Below, piece by piece: positions 22,157 to 31,999 of a stretch of 64,000 nt of DNA (positions within the stretch are counted from its first letter, which is position 1; each line of letters opens with the position of its first letter). This stretch comes from Limnanthes douglasii subsp. nivea (Eukaryota > Streptophyta > Magnoliopsida > Brassicales > Limnanthaceae). The stretch covers positions 200,159,273 through 200,223,272 of the forward strand of contig JAUPFV010000002.1 in the NCBI GenBank assembly GCA_036936605.1, written 5' to 3'. Both the position numbers and the translations under genes were made by a program. Under the pieces are notes generated by a model, which was given only the letters and a program-made list of their open reading frames with translations, searched no databases and was not told the DNA's origin.

Positions 22157-23650
22157 ATGTAACTTGAGACTTAATTCCTTCTGGATCATATTATTTTGTA
22201 AAGACAATTCTAAGATGTCCCTCTTAGTAAAATACTCCTTGATTATTTATCTTTCACTTTTAACAACCAATTTAAAATTCAACAAACACGAGATTTTGGT
22301 TTGTTAGTTGAAAAATAGATACCAAGTTTTTGTTAATTTTTGGTACATGAAGAATGTTTTAAAGAATAATAAGTTTGTGAGTAAATGTAGATGTAGGTAA
22401 CTTAGATTGGCTAATATGTAAGATGGACACTATCTCACTATTACTAACAGTAACATTTTTGTTACATGAGTAGTGGGTTTTCTGATCTAATAGACTAGGG
22501 TTGTTTATGACACGGTGGTTGGCTCCATTGTCAGCAAACCAATCTCCACCACCTCGTGTATCTTTAATAGATAAATAGGCCCCTTGATCACCATCATCTC
22601 TTGCCTGCTCATTAGAAGTGGTAACCATGACAAATGGATCATCTCTGTAGTAATACACATGAGCAGCAGGTTCATACTTGCAGCAGATTTGACAGGTAGG
22701 TATGTTAGGAGAAAACCTACGTCATCTTCCTCAAAGCAATTTTCTCAGATTCTAGGACCAGAAGAAAAGTTGTTAGAATAGATTTTTTGTCCTTGTATCC
22801 TCTACCTCACCCCTTGAATTGGCTGTGTGAGTTCTTGTCATTATGATTCTATTGTTTGTTGTCCTATTTGTGGGTTGTCTAGTACGCAGAAGCCTTATTT
22901 AGGCTAGTCACTCAGTTTTGCAGACTGGTAAGTTGTTATAGTCTACGTTCAAAGGTAAATAAGTTGGTCTGTAGGTCTAGACACTCGATAAGTTCCTTTT
23001 CAGCCAAGCTAACCACAATGAGGGTATATTCGGAATCTAGTCCTGTTAGAGTCTGAGTAACCAGGTCATCAGTTGAGACTGAGCTGCATGTTAAGGCTAG
23101 ATTATCAGTTAGGCTCATCATTTTGTTTAGATATGCAGTCATGGCCGAGGCTTATTTTCGAGTTTTTTGGAACTTTTACTTGTAGTAAGTTGTTCTTGCC
23201 TTAATCCATGAACCAGAAAACTTTCCAACAACATCTTGCCGATTCTTGGAGCTTTCTTACACCGTCAACTGAGTTGCAACGTCATAATTCATAGTCGAAT
23301 AGAGCCATTCAAGGAGAAGCTGGTATTTGGCCATTCAATCTTCATATTATGAGTTGTCGGTGATGTTACCTTAAGGATCTGCTGGCAACCTAAGAGGACA
23401 TGGTTTCTCCCCTCTAAGAAAAACCTACTGGCATGTTTCCCTTGGCCATGGGAAGCACCATAGTTTTCCATAGGAGGTAGTTCTTTCTTTTTAAGCGTAT
23501 GTTATTGTTGTTAGGGTGACTGATTCTGTTTAGCTGCGGGTTTTTTGTGGTAATAGAGTAACTGCATGAGAGAACAGATCCCATAAAGTTAGTGCTCAAG
23601 GTTGAAGAATCATTTTTGTCCATGAAGGCTAAGATGATCTGATACCAAGT
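22157..23650 (-). pseudogene. Copia gag-protease remnant, minus strand, copy 1
   Basis: Read on the minus strand from about 23620: gag start (MDKNDSSTLSTNFMGSVL; NNIRLKRKNYLLWKTM), a UBN2-type middle (KYQLLLEWLYSTMN; DVVGKFSGSWIKARTTYYK), LTGLDSEYTLIVVSL (22936-23142), then the protease block WFADNGANHRVINNPS (DSGA changed to DNGA) and a GAG-pre-integrase stretch ending at 22157. Integrase, RT and RNase H are absent from this copy. Confidence 0.85.
23636..23647 (-). other. Copia primer-binding site, minus strand
   Basis: TGGTATCAGATC on the minus strand, close to the tRNA-Met type PBS, at the LTR/gag boundary. In copy 2 a ~20-base deletion has removed it (36195-36203). Confidence 0.75.
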
Positions 23651-23655
23651 TGAAT

Positions 23656-23976
23656 AAAGACACAAATGACAAGAGGAATATATTTAGAAAGTTTTGTATT
23701 TCTTGATGATAATGTTATGATTACAGTACCCGTTTTGGTAGCAGTGTGGGAACATACACTTGTACAATATTTTTCTACGTAGGGATGGATATTATAATTA
23801 TATTTTCAGTACTATGTGCTATGTAATTATTATCCATATTTAACGTAACTTTTTTTTTTGTATGATGTTGTGAATTTTGATAGATTGAGTAAGAGAATGG
23901 TCTTTGGAGAAGTTCATTAGAAGACAACTCATTTGGCTTTGGAACCAAAGTTGAGTCCAAAGCTCTATGAACACAT
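23656..23976 (-). repeat. putative 5' LTR of the minus-strand Copia remnant, copy 1
   Basis: Sequence upstream of the PBS on the minus strand, ending TCTTTATTCA. The outer boundary is a guess (TGTGTTCATAGAGC at about 23976) because no second LTR is present. The equivalent region of copy 2 is about 36203-36510. Confidence 0.45.
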
Positions 23977-24001
23977 GACGCCGTGTTTTAATTTCTCAAG
24001 G

Positions 24002-24360
24002 CTAAGTGAAATTGTGAAGCCTTGGCGGCTTATCTTTTGAATTAGATTCTTCCTCTTTCTTCTTATCCACGAGGCTTTCCATCGTATCCGCTTCTTCTTG
24101 CTTTCTGTCCACACAACTTCTCAACATCGCCTGGGCAACATTGTTCTTCACATATATATACCATGAGATCAAATATAAAGTTTTGATAACAATAAAAAAA
24201 AATATAAAATAGAAAGTGTAAAGTATAAAGATAAAAGCTTCCAAGACTGCTCACCTCATTGGCAAAGCTATTGCTAACAATGAAGCATATATTACACTAA
24301 GAAAGATAGAAGTTGTTAGACTCTCAAAAACAACCTACAAGGTTTACTTAAACTTTCATG
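24002..24360 (-). pseudogene. unidentified host gene fragment (hydrophobic segment plus charged tail)
   Basis: On the minus strand a possible exon (24256-24322) reads TTSIFLSVIYASLLAIALPM, a hydrophobic stretch, and meets a GAG|GTGAGC donor-like site at about 24254. A later frame (24002-24165) reads NVAQAMLRSCVDRKQEEADT, then ESLVDKKKEEESNSKDKPP, ending HNFT and a stop. It could be the last exons of a small membrane protein. I do not recognise it. In copy 2 the donor is lost and a one-base insertion shifts the frame near 36646. Confidence 0.35.
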
Positions 24361-24379
24361 ATTTGTTGGTTCACCTGCA

Positions 24380-25230
24380 ATATATGAAATTAGAGATAAA
24401 CCCCAATAAGTACAAATATTTCATCTCCGACACAGAGACCCGTCTTTGAAATAAATCGACTTTTATTGTCTTGTTGTACAAAGTAATCGATATTATTTGG
24501 TTGAAGCGATTTAATTCGAATTTATGATTAGTTCATCATTTATATATTTATTTAATTCTCATTCTTTTACATTTTCCACTTCCTATCAATATTTTATAAT
24601 AAATTTGATATTTTAATAAATACTTATAAACTTCATTTTAATAATCGGTATCACCTTTACAGTAAAATAAACTAAAATAAACTAAATGGTAAAATACACG
24701 TCATATAGCATTTATCACAAGAGAATAAATATTTTTTTATGTTAGTTTTAAATTTAAAAACTAAAAAACAGTATTAAACTTAAATATAGTCTGCCTATAA
24801 TTAAAACCATAGTTTTGAAAAGAACTAACCAAACTAAATAGTCTTCCACAACTAATTTTTCAAAATGATTTAAATTTAATAAGTTTTGGGTGGTTTTTTT
24901 TTATATAAACTTTAACTTCTATTCTCTTATTTAGTTATTTTAATCATTAAAAAAATATTTTTTTAGGTGGATATTTAAAAAATTGTTAATTTATTAATTT
25001 ATGTGTGAATATTGATTTATTAACTTATGTGTGAATACCGGACTTTAATTGGAAATAATTTACATCAGTAGTTTTATAGCTAAATTATGAAGAGTATGAA
25101 CGCCTAGTGTACATATGTCGAGTCTGTCCAGGTCAAATTATGATGAGACACTTAGTTGATCTAGGGTATTTATCATTATGACTGTTTCCCGGTCAAATTA
25201 AGTCAAATTAAGTCAAACCTCAGACCTCAA
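24380..25230. other. AT-rich spacer upstream of the MADS gene
   Basis: No coding or mobile-element landmark found. It aligns with 36915-37805 of copy 2 with several indels (for example an extra CTAAACTAAAATAA unit in copy 1 and a duplicated 'atctcctctctaacaca' unit in copy 2 near 36950). Confidence 0.5.
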
Positions 25231-25237
25231 AGCTCTC

Positions 25238-25245
25238 TATAAATA
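25238..25245 (+). promoter_or_regulatory. TATA box of MADS copy 1
   Basis: TATAAATA lies 115 bases before the chosen ATG and is conserved in copy 2. Confidence 0.6.
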
Positions 25246-25352
25246 CAAGTTAAAAACGCGGTATTCTTACATTTTGGAATTTTGGAACAGGTTTGTTATA
25301 CGATCTGAGAGAACTTTTTCTTTCTTTTCTTGGCTTCGCTTGGTTGGGAGAG

Positions 25353-25907
25353 ATGACAGTCAAAAAGATGGTGATCCAGAACCCATCGGAACTCAAATTT
25401 AAGAATAGAAGGGAGACTCTCTTCAAGAAATCAAAGTCTTTGGCTACGTTGGCGGACGTCTGTGTATCGATCATCTATTGGGACGGCGACAGGGAATCGG
25501 AGCCTCTCACCTGGACAAACGTTTCCGGCGGCATCCAAGATTCACTCAAAGCATTCAGAGAGAAAGGTAAAGTCAAAGAAAAGTTTGATCTTGGTGGGTT
25601 TCTCCAACACCAGGCCCAGAAGCAGGAGAAGAAGAAGATCAAGAAAGAAAAGAAGGCGGAGGAAAACTTCCCCAGCTGTTCCGACGAGGACGACCAAGCA
25701 TTGGATCTAGGTGGGTTTTCGGAAGAAGAGCTTTTGGGTCTGGTTACCGACTTGGGCGACAAAATCAGTGTATTAAAAGAACAGCTTAAGAACAACTCAT
25801 CAAATGGTAGTGGAGTTGGAGTTCCAGACAACACCTGCGATCCTTCTGTATGTTTTTCTTCTTCTTCTCTTCAAGGACCACAGCCCAGTTCAGTTCAGGT
25901 CATGTGA
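25353..25907 (+). CDS. type I MADS-box-like transcription factor
   Basis: A single-exon 184-residue frame. Residues 3-65 resemble a MADS DNA-binding domain (KKMVIQNPSELKFKNRRETL, then FKKSKSLATLADVCVSIIYW), with the RRETLFKK helix and hydrophobic strand typical of type I plant MADS proteins; SEPLTW follows the domain, as in M-gamma/M-beta-like members. There is no keratin-like domain. The middle is Lys-rich (KQEKKKIKKEKKAEE), then acidic (SDEDDQALDLGGFSEEELLG), with a short heptad-like stretch (LVTDLGDKISVLKEQL). The start is the first ATG upstream of the domain, which also opens the aligned frame in copy 2. Type I genes are commonly intronless and act in gametophyte and endosperm. Subclade is not settled by eye. 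The intact frame suggests this copy may be functional. Confidence 0.8.
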   Translation: MTVKKMVIQNPSELKFKNRRETLFKKSKSLATLADVCVSIIYWDGDRESEPLTWTNVSGGIQDSLKAFREKGKVKEKFDLGGFLQHQAQKQEKKKIKKEKKAEENFPSCSDEDDQALDLGGFSEEELLGLVTDLGDKISVLKEQLKNNSSNGSGVGVPDNTCDPSVCFSSSSLQGPQPSSVQVM

Positions 25908-26436
25908 TTTAGCCTAGGGTTTACTAATCGGTAATAGTAGGTGATTTGTAGCCTAGCCTAGGCCCTAGGGTTTTGTTCTGAGATAACATGAATGAGAGGT
26001 TGAGGAGGTTTGTATCAAATGACATATACATATTAGCACAGTATTATTACTATGTTACAATATTAGAATGCAGTATCATCTATTATTGTACTATCGAATA
26101 CTTTTGTTTAATAAAAAGTGAGTTCTATTAAAGGATTGTGTCTGAGTCTAGAAATAATACTATCTTATATTGTATTATATAAATACATATATGTATATAT
26201 ATATATAATGTGGGATGCATAAGAAGATGTGTCTTTTCCCTCGCTTGAAGAACCATAAGTGCCGGCTATGCCTGTTATTTCCACCATCATAGAACAATAA
26301 GTCTTGAAATGCCGTTCTGTTTTCTTCAGGTTAGCTTCTTTAGTGCTGCTATGAGGTGTGGGTAGACATTCTAAGTGCTAAATATGTTGAAAATGTGATC
26401 TAGCCTTGGGTGGTTTACCTTGTATCTCGGTTGCAG

Positions 26437-29400
26437 CCACCACTTGGAAAACACCGTTTGAAGGTGCTTGCTTTCTCTGATATTGAGGCTGTGGCTATTT
26501 GATCCATAAGGGAGCTTAATGGCTTTCTCAATCTATTTAATTCATTAAATATACTGAAGTGGTATACAGTTGGCCACCCATATCATATAAATTGTTAGAC
26601 GAGAGTGATTTGAGCTCTTTATTTCCTTCCATTAATTGAGAAGAACAACGGCTAAATTACTTTTATGTTTCTATCCGTTAATCTCTGTGAAATACTATGC
26701 TTAGCATCCTATCTTTATGTGCTTATTCGTCTGATTATGAGTAACACGCTACTATTCTCTCCCCAGATTGTAGAGTTCATTTCAGTCTTACCGACGGTTG
26801 TTAGTGAAGCCGCTGAGAAGGAACTGATTCAACTTGGAACAATACAAAGAGTGTTGCATTTGTTCTTTGAGTAAGTTTATACTATTTGTTCTTTGAGCAA
26901 GTTTATACTATCTCACATAGTATAAAGGATAAGAAGATTCCCATTTCTTATATCTTTATTAATTATATACTGCAGGTATCCGTACAATAATTTTTTGCAT
27001 CACCATGTGGAGAACATCATATTTTCATGTTTAGATAGCAAACATGGTCTACTTAGCGAACATCATCTTCGTGATTGTCATCTTGTGGGGAAAGTTCTTG
27101 TTGTTGAATAGCTAATTCTAAATAAGGTGCTCATCCTTATCTTTTCTTTCTTAAATAGCTATCATCTTCTTGTTGAATAGCTAATTCTAGTTTTCACATC
27201 GATATCTTAATCACCTGCATATTTTCTATTGTTCTGTATTAACTGCTCTAAATATTAAAGTACTCTTATGTGCTTGTCTTGCAGCCAACTATTCCCGCTG
27301 AAGGTAGAAAACCCCCCAGGATTGCGAGCATTGGTCATTTAGCCCGTATCTCGAACAAACTAGTGCATTTGGCAAACATCAACTGTGAAATTCAGGCGTA
27401 TTTGCAGGTTATCTCTAAAACCTTTGATAATCTGTACGGTTAATCAGCCGTGTATCGATCTGGTTACCTTTGCAGAATTGTTTACTTTCAGTAGCTTATG
27501 AGGCCTTTGTGCTTCTTAAACTCTAGTTAGAACTTTTCTTTTTTGGTGTGAAAAAGTAATCATCTTAATTATCTCCGAGTGATGTACTAGATATATTTTT
27601 CTCCTTAGATTGTTGATAAACTTTATTAGGAAGCTATTGCAATCTTTTTACATCATGTTCAGTTGTATTACAACATAACAGGTAGATGACTGATTGAGGA
27701 ATTTCTGCGTTGAGATTGCTATTTTTGCTTACGGATTCATTTTCTTTTGTGTTTGTATTTTTTATGACAGGAAAATAATGAATGGGTAGAATGGCAGACT
27801 AATGTGCTATCAAAGCGTAATTCGTTGGAAAATGTGTACTCATGGGCTTGCGGGTAGGTCTTTCTCTTCTCAAATGTTACTCTTTGCATGCAAGTAATTA
27901 GGTTTCGAAAAGGGCGTCTTCTGCAAAGCCGTAGTGTAGAAGTTAAGATCTTAAGTTGAACTGAAGGTTTTTGTTTTATCATTAGTTTCCACCCCAAATG
28001 GCTGATTTCTTTTCCAATTATGGCTCAACATGTAACATATTATATCTGAAGTATTTAATAAAGATTTTACTAATTATGACAGGAGACCAACTTCACTGAA
28101 TGATCGGAACAGAGATAGTGATGATGATGATTATCAAGATAGAGATTATGATGTTGCAGCATTAGCAAATAACTTGAGCCAGGCCTTTCAGTATGGAATT
28201 TACAACAATGATGACATGGAAGAGGTGCTTTATCAAATTTTGTAATTAAACATTATAAGTGAATGAATATTAGATTTCTTTCAAAACAGTGTTATCGAAG
28301 TTACAAAATAAATAGATGCTAGGAGTAAGTAGTGACAAAAGCTGGAGGATGAACTGGCAGCGTACTTGATATTGTATCAGCATCCTATTCGTAAAACGAA
28401 ACATATTAAGATAGAGAAGGATGGATTGCTTACTAAAAGTAAATCTTTTTAGTGGCATCTCCCTGCGATATCCCTCCCCCGTCGCTTTAATTTTTCTTAC
28501 TTCCCCTCCCTTATCTATCACGATCCAAGTCATATTTGCATCCACTTCACGTTTATTCACTAAATGTCTACTTTTCTTATTGTTGCCAAAGTCTGAACAC
28601 ATCTCTTGTACAAAATGGTTCTGTTAATTCTCTGAGCATGGGGGATCTGTTTTTTCTGTAAGTTTGCTGATTACTTATTTATCCATTGCATTCGCATGGT
28701 TCACTTGAGCGAGATGACGAGGTATGAGATAAACTTCTAGTCTGCCTGTAACTTTCTTGATATATTTTATGTTTTGTTCTCATGTATAGTTTTTTCAGTC
28801 TACCTTGAAGATTATTTATTTATCTTTTTGAGGGATTTCTCATACAGTTGTATTATACAGGATGTCTACTTCGATGATGAATCTGCTGAAGTTGTCATTT
28901 CTTCTCTGCGACTGGGAGATGATCAAGAAAGGTCAATCTCATCCTATATTTTCAGTAGATACTTGTTTGCAAATGCAGGTTCACCCTAGGCATTGGCTAG
29001 TTGATTTACAGTAATCCATGAGTTACTGCTTGAAATTCACTCAAGTTAATGATACCGAATCTTGGAATAGAACTGGGCTACTAGATTCTTCCGAACTCGA
29101 GAGCTTTATACGGAATATTTTGTTATAAAGAAATAATGGGCTGTTTGGTTGTAATTATCCAAACCCAAACTAGGGGTTTTGTTTCGTAATTTCTTCTCAA
29201 GTAGTGTTATTGTTTAAGTTCCCTGACATGTCAAATTGGCTGTGACATGTTTGCAGTGGTTCACTATTTACAAACTCCGACTGGTTTGCGTTCACAGATG
29301 ATAGAGAGGCCAATAAAAATTCAACTAGCTCGGTTGCTTCCCCTTCACTTGATACTGAGACTAATGATATGGTTGATGACGATGACGCTTTTGAAACGGC

Positions 29401-29735
29401 TATGTCTTCTCCGGTGGTTGAAGCCAAAGCAGAAGATGCAGCTCCCGATGAACCAGTTGAATCAGAAGCCAGCACAGCTGATACCTCACCTGCATGGGTC
29501 GAGTGGAGAGAGACTATAGACTCTTTTGAACTGTGTAATGAAGATGTATCTCAAGATCCTGAGATTCAAGTGGAACTACAGGATCATGAAACAGAATCGT
29601 CCTCTACTGAATCAGTAGGTTTACCACTACAACCAGCAGATGAAAAACCAGCTTCTGAAGTTATCTTCCGGTGATGCTGATATCAGGGCAGAGGATATCC
29701 TCAAATCTGATACGGCCATGGAAGCAGACAAGTAG
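26437..29735 (+). pseudogene. SIT4 phosphatase-associated (SAPS) family gene, 5'-truncated and decayed
   Basis: Exons by homology and splice sites: 26437-26463 (PPLGKHRLK), 26767-26870 (IVEFISVLPTVVSEAAEKEL), 26976-27126 (YPYNNFLHHHVENIIFSCLD), 27285-27407 (PTIPAEGRKPPRIASIGHLA), 27771-27853 (NNEWVEWQTNVLSKRN), 28083-28224 (DSDDDDYQDRDYDVAALANN), about 28695-28721 (GSLERDDE), 28861-28931 (DVYFDDESAEVVISSLRLGD) and 29257-29735 (GSLFTNSDWFAF plus an acidic tail). SAPS proteins are HEAT-like regulatory partners of PP6/Sit4-type phosphatases. The N-terminal half is missing: the first exon seen lies 230 bases right of the duplication boundary. Damage: in-frame TAG at 27109, no AG acceptor before GSLERDDE, and a frameshift near 29660 before SSGDADIRAEDILKSD. 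Confidence 0.9.
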
Positions 29736-31230
29736 TGTAAATTCCCATATTCATTGATAATACCGAATACAAATACGTCGTAATATTGATCAGTTTGGAC
29801 AATGCATATTCTTCAAGTGGAAAGCATCTACAGACTTTTCAATACACTGCCATTATCATGTTCATGTGGTACAGTGCCTCATTCTACTCTCTCTGTATCA
29901 CTGTTATTAGGCTTGATCGTAGGACAGTTTTATTTTTTCATTTTGTATACATACCTCTGTTAGTGATAAGCAATTGATGTTTCTGTCTATAACAAGTGAA
30001 TCTGACGCGTTGAATATTCTGTGTGAATGGAGAAACAATTGATCTTTCTGTCTGAATGCACAACTGGATAAGTACACGATTCACCTGAAGAACCCAATAA
30101 ACTAATAGAACTATAACATAAATGCTAGTTGTCTCACGAGTTAGGAGCTTTGAGTAAATAAAATAAACATGGTTATGAGCTGTCTCAAAAATTAAGGGCT
30201 GTTACTTGTTAGTAAATGGAACGGCTAACAAAAATATGTTTTGAAAGATCAAATTTATTACTAAGATATAAGGGCTAGCCTATTGTTTTACCATCTCTAT
30301 CTACTGAAATTAGGGTTCGAGAGGATCTGAACCTTATCATAATATTTAGACATTGGAGTCAAATGGACCTCGCTCTATCTATTTTGGGTCCGAATTACTA
30401 ACATAGTTCATGGAATAATGAAGAATTTTTGTTGATGTATGGTTTGACTGCCAAAGGTGAGGGAGACTACGAACGATGCACCGACCCATGCGATAGTCTT
30501 ATTTACGTGTTTATTTGACATTGGGGGCTGGCTACTTCTTCACTTAAACTACTCAATTAATTTCTTATATCTTATCCAGATGTGTTCCAATTAACTTGTG
30601 CCTAATGGGTTGAGGAGGTTGTTAATCACCTTGACAGTAGCCTTTGGCATGGCACACCACACTTCCAGATGAATAAGTTGCTCTCATTAACTAAGTATAA
30701 TCTCTACTAGAAATGGCCCATATCTCTACTTATCGATGATGAACTGTCGCAAAGTTATCACCAAAATCCAAAACTATGAAACGCAGTGCAAGTGGTCCTT
30801 TGTGTTCTTGAACGGAAACTTAGAAACCGGCCAACTACTTGATCAGCCAACAACACCTCGACATTGGCATTTCTAAAATAAGATTTTCCATTCATATCCT
30901 TACTTTTCAGTGAATAATTATAGTTAGACTTGTGATTGGATGTCTATCATTTCTGTGTAAATTTCAGAGTTCCCTCATCCGTTTCCTAAATACTTGGATT
31001 CAAAATAAATTTCGACTATGCTCATGGACTTATCCCACACATGCTCGTCAACTTCTAATGGCTCCAAAATATATTATCTGCTCTGACTTCTAACCACAAT
31101 CTAACCAGGCCGATCGGATTATAGCCTCAGTTAATCCTCCCAAACTGTCAGGCAAGACACTGAATACATTTATCGTAGTATTCATGCCCAATACTAGACG
31201 GACCGAGCTACTTACATGTTTCTCTCCACA
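29736..31230. other. unassigned intergenic stretch
   Basis: 3' flank of the SAPS remnant followed by sequence with no recognisable gene or element. GAAACAATTGAT and TTCTGTCT motifs repeat near 29980-30050. Confidence 0.4.
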
Positions 31231-31990
31231 GATATTCTAAAAGGGGATAATTAAGGATGTCAGAAGCCTACAAAAAAGAATCTCAAACAATAAGGAAAGA
31301 CAAGGATTAAAAAATAAAGGCTCATTTGTAGAGAAGCAAAGATGAGAAGTTGTATCACACGCAAATGTACGCCACGGAGATGGCCCAAAACATGAAACAA
31401 AAATCTTCCAGAAGAGTACAAAAGACTGGGATTCATAAGAAGAGATTGTAGTGCTAATTATCATAAAGTTTAGGAAGGTTGGAACTAGTAAGTCCACCAA
31501 GATGTCAGAAACTGAGCTTAAAAGCTTCCTCATATAGTTGGTCCTGGTGCACGAGCCAAACCTATAGGCTCCACAATAGTTGTGGAACCTAAGATGACGA
31601 AAAATAGAAAATACAGGAGATGATGATTACTTTAGATGCTAACCCCTCATATTGAGAAAATGAAAGAGGTTATTACTAGTGTTATCGGCGAAACTGGCTG
31701 CATTCAAAATAACATGCAACTGACTCAGAAACTTCCAAATAGGTTGGAGAGTCTTACAACTCCTGTTTTGATGCACTTAACGTTATGGAGGTGCATATTC
31801 CAAAAGCTCTTCAAACTGTCAAAGAGTAATTAGAGTCCGAACACTATTTTTTCGGCAACGTTCCTTGCACATACCAACATAAACTATATTTCACAACAAC
31901 AAAACGCCTACCCTTAGAAAATTAAAACATGTTTAGATTTTTCGCATGTTCTTAATTAATTTAAATTCTAAGGGAATATTGATTTTGATG
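31231..31990 (+). other. possible relic coding sequence, unidentified
   Basis: Plus-strand frames read YATEMAQNMKQKSSREYKRL (about 31370-31430) and, at 31636-31833, HIEKMKEVITSVIGETGCIQ then NNMQLTQKLPNRLESLTTPV. The sequence looks protein-like but is broken by stops and I cannot place it in a family. Confidence 0.3.
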
Positions 31991-31999
31991 TAATTTCAA

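Larger units (their letters stand above)
22157..26205. repeat. segmental duplication, copy 1 (partner 34727-38793)
   Basis: About 4.05 kb aligns collinearly with 34727-38793: Copia gag/protease remnant, LTR, an unknown gene fragment, spacer, MADS promoter, CDS and 3' region. Homology begins at TAACTTGAGACTTAATTCC and ends in the ATATATAT tract after AAATACATATAT. Copies differ by scattered substitutions and small indels. Confidence 0.93.

Noticed and set aside
25462..25834. Arg/Ser-rich plus-strand frame and Ser/Pro-rich minus-strand frame over the MADS gene
   Set aside because: Shadow frames of the MADS coding sequence; composition follows from the Lys-rich and acidic codons of the real frame.
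26871..26975. Duplicate-looking TTTGTTCTTTGAG(T/C)AAGTTTATACTAT at 26861 and 26888 as an alternative exon end
   Set aside because: Only the first has a GTAAGT donor; the second reads GCAAGT and would add residues foreign to the SAPS family, so I treat it as a small intronic duplication.
29247..29519. Alternative plus-strand frame rich in Leu over the last SAPS exon
   Set aside because: The neighbouring frame matches the SAPS C-terminal region (GSLFTNSDWFAF), so this is a shadow.
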